Counted from the stretch's first letter, positions 14,902 to 24,083 are shown. The stretch is 64,000 nucleotides of DNA from Streptomyces sp. ICC1 (GCF_003287935.1 NZ_CP030287.1:3128267-3192266); one strand, 5' to 3'. Numbers and translations are program-made. The notes: generated by a model from the sequence alone, not told the origin.

Positions 14902-16482
14902 ATGACGGACAGCACCGCAGTCGAACTCAGCCGGTCCCGGACCCTGTGGGACCTGATCGCCCGCCGGGCCGCCATGACCCCGGACGCACCCGTCCTCATC
15001 GAGGCCGCCGAAGGCGGCTCCGCCGACCGTGCCACCGACCGCCGGCTGACCTTCGGGGAGCTGCGCGAGCGCTCCGAAGAGGTCGCGGCCGGCCTGTACG
15101 GCATGGGCGTGCGCCCCGGCACGGTGGTCGCCTGGCAGCTGCCCACCCGCATCGAGACCGTCCTGCTCTCGATCGCCCTCGCCCGGATCGGCGCCGTCCA
15201 GACGCCCGTCATCCCCTTCTACCGGGACCGCGAGGTCGGCTTCGCCCTGCGCGAGTCCAAGGCGGAGTTCTTCGCCGTCCCCGGCGTCTGGCGCGGCTTC
15301 GACCACACCGCCATGGCGGAGCGCCTCGGCGCGCGCGGGGTCTTCGAGGCCTACGCCTCCCTCCCCACCGGGGACCCGGCGACACTCCCCCCGCCCCCGC
15401 GGGAGGGCACCTCGGTCCGGTGGATCTACTGGACCTCGGGCACCACCTCGGACCCCAAGGGCGTCCTGCACACGGACCGCTCCCTCATCGCGGGCGGCTC
15501 CTGCCTGGCCCACGCCCTGCACCTCTCGCCGGACGACGTCGGCTCGATGGCCTTCCCCTTCGCCCACATCGCCGGGCCCGACTACACGGTGATGCTGCTC
15601 CTCTACGGGTTCCCGGCCGTCCTCTTCGAGAAGTTCGCGATGCCCGACGCCCTGGACGGCTACCGCCGCCACGGGGTCACCGTCGCCGGCGGCTCCACGG
15701 CCTTCTACTCGATGTTCCTCACCGAACAGCGCAAGGACCCGGGCACCAAGCTCATCCCGTCCCTGCGGCTGCTGGCCGGCGGCGGGGCCCCCAAGCCCCC
15801 GGAGATCTACCACGCGGTCGTCCGCGAGCTGGGCTGCCAGCTCACCCACGGCTACGGCATGACCGAGGTCCCGATGATCACGATGGGCGCCCCGGACGAC
15901 ACGGCGGAGCACCTGGCCACCACCGAGGGCCGCCCCCCGGCCGGCATGTCGATCCGCGTCACCGCCCCCGACGGCACCCCGCTCCCCGCCGGCACCGACG
16001 GGGAGGTCCGGCTGCGCGGCGAGGCCGTCTGCCAGGGCTACCTCGGCCGGGCCCGGTCCGCCGGGGCCGACGGGGCCGACGGGGCTTTCGACCCGGACGG
16101 CTACCTGGTCACGGGCGACCTCGGCCACCTCACCGCGGACGGATACCTGGTCCTGACGGGCCGCAGCAAGGACGTCATCATCCGCAAGGGCGAGAACATC
16201 TCCGCCAAGGAGATAGAGGACCTGCTCCACCGGCTCCCGGCGGTCGCCGACGTGGCGGTCATCGGCCTCCCGGACCCCGAGCGCGGCGAACGCGTCTGCG
16301 CCGTCGTCGAACAGCCTCCGGGCACGGGACCCCTGACCCTGCCCGAGGTGACGGCGTACTTGCGCGCCGAGGGACTCTCGACCCACAAGCTTCCCGAACA
16401 GCTGGAGATCGTGGACGCGCTGCCCCGCAACGACGCCCTGCGCAAAGTCCTGAAGTACAAGCTCCGGGAGCGCTTCGCGTAG
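14902..16482 (+). CDS. Class I adenylate-forming acyl-CoA ligase
   Basis: A 526-residue AMP-binding enzyme that activates a carboxylic acid as acyl-AMP and then acyl-CoA. The P-loop YWTSGTTSDPKGV is near 176-188, the A5-type motif is GYGMTEVP, the hinge region is GYLVTGDLGHL...LTGRSKDVIIRKGENIS, and the C-terminal catalytic lysine is Lys515 (NDALRKVLKY). ATG 14902 has AGGGGAGG at 9-10 bp; an upstream GTG at 14872 would overlap the operator and lacks a ribosome site. It is divergent from the amidohydrolase operon with matching palindromic operators, so it probably catalyses the entry step of that pathway. The substrate is not predictable from sequence alone. Confidence 0.92.
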   Translation: MTDSTAVELSRSRTLWDLIARRAAMTPDAPVLIEAAEGGSADRATDRRLTFGELRERSEEVAAGLYGMGVRPGTVVAWQLPTRIETVLLSIALARIGAVQTPVIPFYRDREVGFALRESKAEFFAVPGVWRGFDHTAMAERLGARGVFEAYASLPTGDPATLPPPPREGTSVRWIYWTSGTTSDPKGVLHTDRSLIAGGSCLAHALHLSPDDVGSMAFPFAHIAGPDYTVMLLLYGFPAVLFEKFAMPDALDGYRRHGVTVAGGSTAFYSMFLTEQRKDPGTKLIPSLRLLAGGGAPKPPEIYHAVVRELGCQLTHGYGMTEVPMITMGAPDDTAEHLATTEGRPPAGMSIRVTAPDGTPLPAGTDGEVRLRGEAVCQGYLGRARSAGADGADGAFDPDGYLVTGDLGHLTADGYLVLTGRSKDVIIRKGENISAKEIEDLLHRLPAVADVAVIGLPDPERGERVCAVVEQPPGTGPLTLPEVTAYLRAEGLSTHKLPEQLEIVDALPRNDALRKVLKYKLRERFA

Positions 16483-16486
16483 CCCC

Positions 16487-16527
16487 GCCGGCCCGTACCG
16501 GCCGGCGGCGCGCCGGCCCGTACCGGC
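16487..16527 (+). terminator. Duplicated 16-bp hairpin unit after the ligase gene
   Basis: GCCGGCCCGTACCGGC occurs at 16487-16502 and 16512-16527. Each copy folds on itself (GCCGG/CCGGC), and it starts 5 bp after the ligase stop. It is a likely terminator. Confidence 0.6.
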
Positions 16528-16750
16528 GCCGAAGGTCCCGCGGAGGCGGCCCCGTACCGGAAGCGGCGGGTCCGCCTCATTCCCATGATCCAGCCCCGGA
16601 CAGTGGCACACGTCTCATTTGTCGGGGCCTCTTCGGCGGGCCCGCGCCCCTCGTGTCACAGTTGTCCGTCGCACAGTGTGCGCACAGCATCGACAGCGAA
16701 AACACAGCATCAGAAGGCTCCCCCTCCGGGAACCGTCCACGAGAGGCATC

Positions 16751-18031
16751 ATGGGAGTCCGCAACACCTCGCCGGTCAGCACCCGCTGGTCCCACGGCAC
16801 CGTCGCCGAGCTGTTCTCCGGCCGCGACAACAGCCTCGGCCTGCTCCGCCTGCTGCTGGCGACCGCCGTCGTCGTCGCGCACGCGCGCATACTCGGCTTC
16901 GGGATCAGGGAGTACGGGCACACCTTCACCCACGGTCAGACGGACCTGGGGAAGATATCGGTGTTCGGCTTCTTCATCCTGTCCGGCCTGCTCATCACGC
17001 GCAGCGGCAACCGGCTCCCCATCGGACGCTTCCTGTGGAACCGGGCCCTGCGGCTGCTGCCGGGCCTGTGGGTGTGCCTGTGCGTCACCGCCCTGGTGGT
17101 GGCCCCGTTCCTGTTCTGGCGCCAGCACCACACGCTGGAGAACTTCTGGCACCGGCCGGACGGCCCCTTCGAGTTCCTCCAGGCGAACTGGTGGGTCCGC
17201 ACCCACCAGCCGGGCATCTCCGGGATCATGGAGACGGCCCAGGGCAAGTGGATGGCCTTCGACCCCGGCATCAACGGTGCGCTGTGGTCCCTGCAGTACG
17301 AGGTCCTGTGCTACCTGGGCGTCGGACTGCTCGTCCTCGCCGGGGCGCGGGCCGGGGGGCTGACGCAGGCGCGGCGCGCCATCCTGGTGATCGCCGTGCT
17401 CCTCGGCGGCTACGTGCTGACGAACTCGCTCGACAACCACTTCATGGACGCGTTCAGCCTCCAGATCCACGCCGAGCGGATCGTCTCGCCGATCGTCGGC
17501 GGCTTCATCGTCAAGTGGGCCTTCTTCCTCGGGTACGCCTTCGCCATCGGCTCGCTCATCGAGGTCTACAAGGACCGGATCCCGGTCAGCACCCCGCTGG
17601 CCGTCCTCTCCGCCCTGGTCACGCTCGCCACGCTGCGCTACGGGTTCTTCTTCGCCGTCGGCATCCCGGCCTTCGCCTACCTGCTGGTGTGGCTCGCGAT
17701 CCGGCTGCCCAAGCCCTTCCGGGCGGTGGGCCGCAAGAACGACTACTCGTACGGCATCTACATCTACGGCTTCGTCGTCGAGCAGGCCCTCTCCGCGCTC
17801 GGCGGCGCCCGCTGGGGGTTCCCCGCGTACCTCGCGCTCGCCCTGGGCGGCACCCTGGCCCTGGCGGTGCTCTCGTGGCACCTGGTGGAGCGCCCCGCCC
17901 TGAAGCTGAAGGACGCCCGCTTCCCCCGGCGCACCCCGCGGGGCCCGCGGGGCCCGCAGGCCGGCGGGGAACCGCAGAGCCGCCCGGCCGCCGAGCCGGA
18001 CCTCGCGGCCGCGGGCACGGCGGCCAGGTAG
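16751..18031 (+). CDS. Acyltransferase 3 family membrane protein
   Basis: A 426-residue integral membrane O-acyltransferase of PF01757 (OafA/NodX type) with about ten hydrophobic helices. The N-terminal signature is GLLRLLLATAVVVAHARI, with a conserved Arg and His, and ALWSLQYEVLCYLG is the typical SLxxEExFY-like segment. Such enzymes transfer acetyl or other acyl groups to sugars or cell-surface molecules. ATG 16751 (MGVRNTSPV) is preferred over upstream frame extension because the family core follows closely. The C-terminal 50 residues are a Pro/Arg/Gly-rich cytoplasmic tail. It stands alone, followed by a hairpin. Confidence 0.9.
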   Translation: MGVRNTSPVSTRWSHGTVAELFSGRDNSLGLLRLLLATAVVVAHARILGFGIREYGHTFTHGQTDLGKISVFGFFILSGLLITRSGNRLPIGRFLWNRALRLLPGLWVCLCVTALVVAPFLFWRQHHTLENFWHRPDGPFEFLQANWWVRTHQPGISGIMETAQGKWMAFDPGINGALWSLQYEVLCYLGVGLLVLAGARAGGLTQARRAILVIAVLLGGYVLTNSLDNHFMDAFSLQIHAERIVSPIVGGFIVKWAFFLGYAFAIGSLIEVYKDRIPVSTPLAVLSALVTLATLRYGFFFAVGIPAFAYLLVWLAIRLPKPFRAVGRKNDYSYGIYIYGFVVEQALSALGGARWGFPAYLALALGGTLALAVLSWHLVERPALKLKDARFPRRTPRGPRGPQAGGEPQSRPAAEPDLAAAGTAAR

Positions 18032-18075
18032 ACCACCGGGCCGGCGGGCCGGTGGGCCGGCCCGCTCGAACACCC

Positions 18076-18093
18076 GCCGCCCCTCGGGGCGGC
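18076..18093 (+). terminator. Terminator-like hairpin after the acyltransferase
   Basis: Perfect 8-bp stem GCCGCCCC / GGGGCGGC with a 2-nt loop, 45 bp after the acyltransferase stop. Confidence 0.6.
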
Positions 18094-18226
18094 ACGCAGA
18101 CGTCCCGCGCGGTGCGCGGCCCTCAGGACCGGCCCTCGGCCGGCACCCGGGCCCCGCACCGCGTCGTCGTTTCCGGCTCCCGCGCGCTGCGGGTTCCGCG
18201 CGCTCCGGGTCCCGCACGCTCCAGGC

Positions 18227-18745
18227 CTACGCGTCCGGGGCCGCCACGCCGCAGTAGCCCGCGAAGCCCGCCAGGATCTCGTCCTCCGAGATGCGGCCGT
18301 CGCCGTCCGCGTCCAGGGCCGCGGCCACCTGGCCGGCCAGCTCCTGCGGGGTGCCGAGGACGCGCAGCACGCGCGCCGTCGCCGCCGTGGTCGAGCCGCC
18401 GCCGTCGTCGCCCGCCACCGCGATCACCGCGCGCAGGAACGGACGGGCGATCTCCGCGAACCGCCGCGGGTTGTCGCGCAGCCGCTTCGCGGCGCCCGTG
18501 ATGAACTCCTCGCGGGACACCCGCTGGTCCCCGTCCACGTCCGCGATCCCGGCCATGCCCTGCCAGAAGGCCTCCGCGCCGGCGAACACGTCCTGGCCCC
18601 TGTCGGAGCGGGCCGCCACGGCGAATTCGGCCAGTACCGCCTTGGCCGCCGCGCTGAAGTCCTCCCGGTCGATATAGCCGTTCCCGTCCTGGTCGAAGGT
18701 GGCGAATCGGGAGGCGATCTTGCGCTCGTACTCTGCGCTGTCCAT
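18227..18745 (-). CDS. EF-hand calcium-binding protein
   Basis: A 172-residue cytoplasmic protein with three canonical EF loops: DQDGNGYIDRED (18-29), DVDGDQRVSREE (about 69-80) and DADGDGRISEDE (about 144-155). A degenerate third loop (AGDDGGGSTTAA) has lost the spacing. The layout matches calerythrin-type sarcoplasmic Ca-binding proteins of actinomycetes, which act as Ca2+ buffers or sensors. ATG 18743-18745 is used. It is divergent from an ECF sigma factor across a 320-bp region in which I find no clear promoter; any functional link is unproven. Confidence 0.92.
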   Translation of the reverse strand: MDSAEYERKIASRFATFDQDGNGYIDREDFSAAAKAVLAEFAVAARSDRGQDVFAGAEAFWQGMAGIADVDGDQRVSREEFITGAAKRLRDNPRRFAEIARPFLRAVIAVAGDDGGGSTTAATARVLRVLGTPQELAGQVAAALDADGDGRISEDEILAGFAGYCGVAAPDA

Positions 18746-19065
18746 ATTCGGCGTTCCGCCTTCACATGTGCGGTGGGGTGCAGTTCAAGACAGGCAGGAG
18801 CGTACGGCCTACGTGGCCTGCGCGTTAAGCGAAGCGGTCAAGCAGGTGGCCGCATCGAACCAGCGCACGAGGAGCGCGACGGGGCGCGTACGCCTGTGCC
18901 CATGTACCAAGCCGCGCCTCGCCGTTCACAGCGCGCTACGCCTCTATCACGCAGGGCGCACTTCCGGGGCGAGCTTCTCCCAAAACGGGCGCACATCGCT
19001 GGGTGCCCACTACATTCGAGTCGTCGACACACGGCTGCGCATCCGGAAATCGGGCTGGGGGCACG
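18746..19065. other. 320-bp divergent intergenic region (EF-hand / ECF sigma)
   Basis: No coding potential or hairpin stands out. The part near 18990-19030 is AT-richer and contains a TACATT hexamer (19011-19016) that could be a -10, but no matching -35 was found. Confidence 0.4.
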
Positions 19066-19644
19066 ATGGCGAAGGACGTACCACCGCGCTGGGACCGACG
19101 CATGCAGCAACGCCTGGCGCGCGGTGAGGCCGCCGCCCTCGGCGAGCTCTACGACCGCTTCGCCTCGCTCGTGCACAGCCTGGCCCACCGGGTCCTGGGC
19201 GACGAGAAGGCCGCCGACCGGATCACGCGCGAGGTGTTCGGCTACATCTGGGAGAACCCGGACGCCTACGACCCGAAGCAGGGCTCCATGCGCTCCTGGG
19301 TCGCCCGCATCACCCAGGGCCAGGCCGTCGCCCGGCTGCGCCAGGCCGAACTGGGGCGCGGCTCCCGCGAGGAGCTGGAGCAGAAGGTGCGCAGCGCCAA
19401 CGCGGCCGCCCGCGCCGACTTCATCGTCACCTCGATGCCGGCGCCGCTGCGGGCCGCGCTCGAACTCGCCTACTTCAAACGACGCGACTACCGCCAGGCC
19501 GCGGCCGACCTGCAGATCAGCGAGGACGAGGCGAGGCGCAGGCTGCGCCTGGGCCTCCAGTTGCTCTCGACGGCCAACGCCGTCCCGCGGGACGACACCG
19601 TTCCGCCCGGACACGGCACCTCGGGATACGGAACACCGCGATGA
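19066..19644 (+). CDS. ECF-type RNA polymerase sigma factor
   Basis: 192 residues with sigma region 2 (ALGELYDRFASLVHSLAHRVLGDEKAADRITREVFGYIWENPDAYDP) and region 4 (PAPLRAALELAYFKRRDYRQAAADLQISEDEARRRLRLGLQLL). It directs RNA polymerase to a specific promoter set. ATG 19066 follows a GGGGG site. Its stop overlaps the start of the zinc-finger anti-sigma gene (ATGA), the classic sigma/anti-sigma coupling. Autoregulation is likely but no promoter consensus could be assigned. Confidence 0.92.
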   Translation: MAKDVPPRWDRRMQQRLARGEAAALGELYDRFASLVHSLAHRVLGDEKAADRITREVFGYIWENPDAYDPKQGSMRSWVARITQGQAVARLRQAELGRGSREELEQKVRSANAAARADFIVTSMPAPLRAALELAYFKRRDYRQAAADLQISEDEARRRLRLGLQLLSTANAVPRDDTVPPGHGTSGYGTPR

Positions 19645-20924
19645 CCATCCCCTCCGACGGCGCCGCCGAAGACGGCGAAGAGTACGAACGGCCGCGCGGC
19701 GGCGGTCCGGCCCGCATACCGGGCCCGCGCGAAGCGGCCGACGGCCTCGAGTTCACGGGGTACCCGCGCTCCGGCGACCAGCCCGGGCCCCCGGAAACAC
19801 CGGCCCCGCCCGCGCCCGCGCCGCCGCCCACCCATGCCGTCCTGAAGTCCCTGCTCGGCGCGTGGGCCCTGGCGGCCTGCTCCGCGGACGAGACGCTGGC
19901 CGTCGAAGACCACCTCACCACGTGCGCGCCCTGCGCCGAGGAGGCGCTGCGGCTGCGCGACGCCGTGGGGCTGCTGCACCCGGAGGAGAGCCTCGACCTC
20001 AAGCCGCTGCTGCGCTCGCGCGTGCTGGAGGACTGCCTCGGCAAGCGCCCGGCGCGCATCCCCGTACCGGTGTGGGCGAACCCGTACGACACCGAGACGG
20101 CGCGGCTCGACGCGCTGCTGCGGGACTTCGGTGACTCGGAGTGGCACACCCCGGTCCGGCTGAAGTGGTTCGAGGACGAGCAGCGGCAGTCGCGCCGGAC
20201 CACGGTGGCCGGGGTCATCGGACACCTGCTGTCGGTGGACGGGCTGGTCGCGGCGGCGCTGGGCCTCGACGACCCGCTCGGCCCCGACGTGCGGTCGGCG
20301 ACCCCGGCGGGCCGTACGGAGCAGTTCTGGGAGGACTCCCCGTACCCGACGACGCGGCGGGTCCGCGAGCCGTGGCGCGAACAGGGCCACACGCTGGTGC
20401 GGACGGTGTCCTTCGCGGGCCGCGGCGTGGCCGAACTGGCCGTCGACTACGGGGCCTTCGCGCTGCCCCTCGGCGACGCCTTCCTGGAGCGGGCCTTCGA
20501 GTGCTGGGTCCACGCCGTGGACATCGCGGAGGCGGTGGACTATCCGTACGAGCCGCCGTCCGCTCCCCACCTGCACCGCATGATCGACCTGGCGGCCCGC
20601 CTGCTGCCCGAGGCGCTGGCCGGGCGCCGGCGGGCCGGGCTGGCGGCTCCGCCGCGCGGGCTGGTCGCGGCCGGGGCACCGGGCCGGACCCTGCACCTGG
20701 AGATCGAGGGCGCGGGCGGTGGCGGCTGGGACATCGCGCTGGACTCCCCGGCGGCGAAACCGTCGCCGGAGCACACGGTGGCCCGGATCGCCCTGGACGG
20801 CTTCGAGTTCTGCCAGCTGGCGGCGGGGCACATCTTCCCGGAGGACGCGGCGATCGGCCAGAACGGCGACCGCGAGGCCATCCGCGACGTCCTCTTCGCG
20901 GCCGCCTCCCTGAGCCGGCTGTAG
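19641..20924 (+). CDS. Zinc-finger anti-sigma factor fused to a mycothiol-dependent (MDMPI-type) domain
   Basis: A 427-residue soluble protein. After a disordered Pro/Gly-rich N-terminus (1-65) comes a ZAS domain with His91-x3-Cys95-x2-Cys98 (HLTTCAPC), which in the family binds zinc and masks the sigma factor. Residues about 150-420 resemble the maleylpyruvate isomerase / DinB-like fold (VAGVIGHLLSVDGLVAAALG... and ECWVHAVDIAEAV), in which a helical bundle binds mycothiol and a divalent metal. The start codon overlaps the sigma stop. There is no membrane segment, unlike many anti-sigmas. Sensing of thiol or electrophile stress through mycothiol is a reasonable inference. Confidence 0.88.
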   Translation: MTIPSDGAAEDGEEYERPRGGGPARIPGPREAADGLEFTGYPRSGDQPGPPETPAPPAPAPPPTHAVLKSLLGAWALAACSADETLAVEDHLTTCAPCAEEALRLRDAVGLLHPEESLDLKPLLRSRVLEDCLGKRPARIPVPVWANPYDTETARLDALLRDFGDSEWHTPVRLKWFEDEQRQSRRTTVAGVIGHLLSVDGLVAAALGLDDPLGPDVRSATPAGRTEQFWEDSPYPTTRRVREPWREQGHTLVRTVSFAGRGVAELAVDYGAFALPLGDAFLERAFECWVHAVDIAEAVDYPYEPPSAPHLHRMIDLAARLLPEALAGRRRAGLAAPPRGLVAAGAPGRTLHLEIEGAGGGGWDIALDSPAAKPSPEHTVARIALDGFEFCQLAAGHIFPEDAAIGQNGDREAIRDVLFAAASLSRL

Positions 20925-20930
20925 CCACCC

Positions 20931-20970
20931 GGTCCGGGCCAGGCCGGTCCGGGCCAGGCCGGTCCGGCCC
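20931..20970 (+). repeat. 15-bp tandem repeat, 2.7 copies
   Basis: GGTCCGGGCCAGGCC occurs at 20931-20945 and 20946-20960, followed by a partial third unit. It starts 6 bp after the anti-sigma stop. Each unit contains the small palindrome GGTCCGGGCC, so a terminator role is possible. Confidence 0.7.
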
Positions 20971-21028
20971 CGCCGGCGGCGCGGCGGGGCTGACGTGCGC
21001 GGGGCCGACTGCGGCTCTGCCGGGACCG

Positions 21029-21904
21029 CTACGCGAAGACGACCGTGCGGGTGCCGTTCAGGAGCACGCGGTGCTCGCTGTGCCACTTCACCGCGCGCGC
21101 CAGCGCCTGGCATTCGACGTCGCGGCCGATCGCGACGAGCTGGTCCGGGGTGACCTCGTGGCCGACCCGCTCGACCTCCTGCTCGATGATCGGGCCCTCG
21201 TCGAGGTCCGCCGTCACGTAGTGGGCGGTCGCGCCGATCAGCTTCACGCCCCGCGCGTGCGCCTGGTGGTAGGGCTTGGCGCCCTTGAAGCTCGGCAGGA
21301 ACGAGTGGTGGATGTTGATGATCCGCCCGCTCAGCTCCTTGCACAGGTTGTCCGACAGCACCTGCATGTAGCGGGCGAGGACGACGAGCTCGACGTCCTC
21401 GGCACGGACCAGCTCCAGCAGCTCGGCCTCGGCCGCCGCCTTCGTGTCCCTCGTCACCGGGATGTGCACGAACGGGACGCCGTACGAGCCGACCAGTTCC
21501 TCGAAGTCGGTGTGGTTGGAGACCACGGCCGCGATGTCGACGTGCAGCGCGCCGATGCGGAAGCGGAACAGCAGGTCGTTCAGGCAGTGCCCGAACTTCG
21601 AGACCATCAGCACGATCCGCATGCGCTCGTCGGAGCGGTGGATCTGCCAGTCCATCCGGAAGGAGTCGCCGATCGCGGCGAAGCTGGCCCGCAGCTTGTC
21701 CACCGTCACCGGCTCGTCGGCCGCGAAGTGGACCCGCATGAAGAAGAGGCCGGTGTCGCGGTCGCCGAACTGCTGACTGTCCTCGATGTTGCACCCGGTC
21801 ATGAACAGGTAGCTGGACACTGCGTGCACGATGCCCTGCTTGTCCGGGCAGGAGAGGGTCAGTACGTACTGCTGGGAAGCCTGTGGCTGCGGGTCGTCGC
21901 TCAT
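21029..21904 (-). CDS. purU: Formyltetrahydrofolate deformylase
   Basis: 291 residues. PurU hydrolyses 10-formyl-THF to formate and THF, balancing one-carbon pools with purine synthesis. An N-terminal ACT domain (YVLTLSCPDKQGIVHAVSSYLF, about residues 13-95) is followed by the formyltransferase-like domain with the catalytic Asn-His-Asp set: INIHHSFLPSFKGA and AHYVTADLDEGPII. ATG 21904 (MSDDPQPQ) is used. It is upstream of nothing obvious on its strand and follows the SCO4402-like gene by 25 bp, so the two probably share a leftward transcript. Confidence 0.96.
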   Translation of the reverse strand: MSDDPQPQASQQYVLTLSCPDKQGIVHAVSSYLFMTGCNIEDSQQFGDRDTGLFFMRVHFAADEPVTVDKLRASFAAIGDSFRMDWQIHRSDERMRIVLMVSKFGHCLNDLLFRFRIGALHVDIAAVVSNHTDFEELVGSYGVPFVHIPVTRDTKAAAEAELLELVRAEDVELVVLARYMQVLSDNLCKELSGRIINIHHSFLPSFKGAKPYHQAHARGVKLIGATAHYVTADLDEGPIIEQEVERVGHEVTPDQLVAIGRDVECQALARAVKWHSEHRVLLNGTRTVVFA

Positions 21905-21929
21905 GACCCGACAGCCTTCCACATCGGAC

Positions 21930-22433
21930 TCAGGCCGCGCGGGTAAGGATCCTCAAGACATCCAGTGATCGCGGGCGCGCGTCCGGGTCGTCCGCGTCCG
22001 CCGTCGCCAGGCGTACGTGGGCCTCGCGCGCGGCCCGTACGGCCTCCGGCCAGGCATGGTGCTCCAGGTATCCGGAGACGGGGGCGTCGGGGCCGATCTG
22101 GTGCATGATCCTGAGCACCCGCAGCACGGCGAGGTCGACCAGGGCCGCCTCCTGCGAGTCGCGGAAGATCGTGCCGACGTACTTCTCCGCGGACCAGCTG
22201 TCGAGCCAGGTGTCCTCGACGAGCCGGTACACGGCGTCGGTCACGTCCCCGTAGCCTTCGGCGCCGGCCAGCCAGGTGTCTTCCTGGAAGACGGGATCGG
22301 AGAGCATGTGCAGCGCCGAGCGCACGTTGCTGCGCCAGCGCCACCACGGCATGTCGTTGAGGGGCATGCCGCCCATGGTGGAGGAGCGGCCGCCGCGGCG
22401 GGAAGAGTTCTTCGAACCTTGGGCGAATGTCAC
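21930..22433 (-). CDS. SCO4402-family conserved hypothetical protein
   Basis: A 167-residue soluble protein of a Streptomyces-conserved family of unknown function. The conserved body begins MPLNDMPWWRWRSNVRSALHMLSDPVFQEDTWL and is mostly helical; no catalytic or binding motif is evident. The start is uncertain: GTG 22433 (VTFAQGSKN) is taken, but ATG 22376 or 22367 would remove a basic, Ser/Gly-rich leader. It is 25 bp upstream of purU on the same strand. Family name recalled from Streptomyces annotation; no function is implied. Confidence 0.75.
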   Translation of the reverse strand: MTFAQGSKNSSRRGGRSSTMGGMPLNDMPWWRWRSNVRSALHMLSDPVFQEDTWLAGAEGYGDVTDAVYRLVEDTWLDSWSAEKYVGTIFRDSQEAALVDLAVLRVLRIMHQIGPDAPVSGYLEHHAWPEAVRAAREAHVRLATADADDPDARPRSLDVLRILTRAA

Positions 22434-22574
22434 GCTTTCGATCGTACGTTCCCGTCTTGCGCGATCTTGAAGCGCCCTTGCGCACCCCCGCACGCCCGCC
22501 ACCCGCAATTCACCTGGGCGTCACCGGATGTTGTGTACACCTCACTCTTCGGTTACCCGGACGCGGAATGGTGC

Positions 22575-23942
22575 ATGAACATGACCACCCGGCAACGCGC
22601 AGCAGTTGTTTCCCGCACCCTCCTGGCCAAGGCCAAGGCCGCGGCCACGGTGACGGGCGCGTGTCTCCTCGCCGGGTGCGGGGTGCTCCCCGGGGGCTCG
22701 GGGGGCTCCGGGGACACCGACGGCACCCTCACGGTCATGACCTTCGCACCGCAGGACTCCAAGGCGACCAACATGCCCGGCATGCCGGGCATGGCCAAGG
22801 CCTACGAGCGCTGGGTCAACTCCAAGGGCGGCATCAACGGCCGCAAGATCCGCGTCCTGACCTGCAACGAGCGCAACACGGCCGGTGGCGCCGCGGACTG
22901 CGCCCGCAAGGCGATCGCCGAGAAGGCCGTCGCCGTCGTCGGCTCGTACAGCCAGCACGGGCGCGCCTTCATGGCCCCGCTGGAGGCCGAGGGCATCCCG
23001 TTCATCGGCGGGTACGGGGTCTCCTCGGAGGAGTTCCAGTCCCCGCTGTCCTACCCCGTCAACGGCGGCCAGCCCGTCCTCCTCGCCGGGGCCGGCCACC
23101 AGCTGGGCCGGGCCTGCGAGAAGGTCGCGCTCGTCCGCCCCGACACCCTCGCGGCGGACTCCCTGCCCGTCCAGCTCAACGCCGGCCTCAAGGCCAACCA
23201 GACGGCCGAGGCCAGCGACATCCGGGCCGCCGAGGACTCCACGGACTTCTCCGCGCAGGCCCGCGAGGCGCTGACCGACACCACCACGGCGAAGAACGGC
23301 ACCACCTCGAAGGAGGGGGCGGCGAAGGACGGGGCGGCCAAGGACGCCAAGGACAAGGGCTGCGTGGCCGCCGTGCTCGGCTCGCGCACCGAGACCTTCT
23401 TCGACGCCTTCCGCCGTGCCTCCGAAACCCAGAACCGCAAACCGCAGATCTCCTCGGTGCTCGGCTCGGTCAGCCAGGCCCTGGTGGACCGCACCGGCGG
23501 CAAGGAGAGCCCCTTCGAGGGCGCCTACGTCACCAGCTGGTACCCGGTCTCCTCCGACCCGGTCTGGGAGCCGATGCGCCGGGTCATCGCCGACCACGCC
23601 TTCGGCGACGACACCGTGGACCCCGACGACAGCGGCGCGCAGACCACCTGGATCGCGTACACGGTGCTCGGCGAGGCCCTGAAGCGCTTCAAGGGCGGCG
23701 AGGAGGTCACGGGGCGCACACTGGCGCGCAAGCTCAACCAGTCCGATCCGGTCGCGACGGGCGGCCTGACCCCCGACCTCAGCTGGCGCTACCAGGACAT
23801 GCGCGCCGTCGCCGGCCTCCCCCGCATCGTGAACGGCCGGGTCACCTTCCAGATCGTCCAGCAGGGCCGCCTCGTGGCCCAACCGGGCGAGCACACCACG
23901 GACATGACCAAGACCCTGGAACAGGCCCCGCGCACGAGCTGA
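22575..23942 (+). CDS. Branched-chain amino acid type ABC transporter substrate-binding lipoprotein
   Basis: A 455-residue periplasmic-binding-protein type I (LivK-like) protein. A signal peptide ends in the lipobox LLAGC, with lipid-modified Cys about residue 35, and a Gly/Ser linker follows. The binding fold includes MAKAYERWVNSKGGINGRKIRVLTCNE and AVVGSYSQHGRAFMAPLE. It has an unusual Lys/Ala/Thr-rich insertion around residues 235-255. ATG 22575 or the second ATG 22581 may start translation. No permease or ATPase gene is adjacent; the nearest Liv-type ATPases are 34 kb away. It may be an orphan binding protein or a sensor. Confidence 0.9.
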   Translation: MNMTTRQRAAVVSRTLLAKAKAAATVTGACLLAGCGVLPGGSGGSGDTDGTLTVMTFAPQDSKATNMPGMPGMAKAYERWVNSKGGINGRKIRVLTCNERNTAGGAADCARKAIAEKAVAVVGSYSQHGRAFMAPLEAEGIPFIGGYGVSSEEFQSPLSYPVNGGQPVLLAGAGHQLGRACEKVALVRPDTLAADSLPVQLNAGLKANQTAEASDIRAAEDSTDFSAQAREALTDTTTAKNGTTSKEGAAKDGAAKDAKDKGCVAAVLGSRTETFFDAFRRASETQNRKPQISSVLGSVSQALVDRTGGKESPFEGAYVTSWYPVSSDPVWEPMRRVIADHAFGDDTVDPDDSGAQTTWIAYTVLGEALKRFKGGEEVTGRTLARKLNQSDPVATGGLTPDLSWRYQDMRAVAGLPRIVNGRVTFQIVQQGRLVAQPGEHTTDMTKTLEQAPRTS

Positions 23943-23974
23943 TCCCGCGCGGGACCGCCCGTACCGGCAGGCGG

Positions 23975-24038
23975 CCTGCCGCGGCCGCCTGCCGCGGCCG
24001 CCGGCCGCCTGCCGCCGGCCGTCTGCCGCCTGCCGCCT
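23975..24038 (+). repeat. GC-rich 13-bp tandem repeat region
   Basis: CCTGCCGCGGCCG is repeated at 23975-23987 and 23988-24000, followed by degenerate copies to 24038. It fills the intergenic space between the lipoprotein and methyltransferase genes and contains several overlapping palindromes (CCGCGG, GCGGCCGC), so it may terminate the lipoprotein transcript. Confidence 0.7.
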
Positions 24039-24083
24039 GAAAACTGGTGCGACCACGGCGCGGGCAGCGGGCAGGATGCCGTC

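Noticed and set aside
22575..23942. The solute-binding lipoprotein as the partner of the LivF/LivG pair
   Set aside because: The loci are 34 kb apart with no shared regulatory sequence seen; a link is possible but unsupported.
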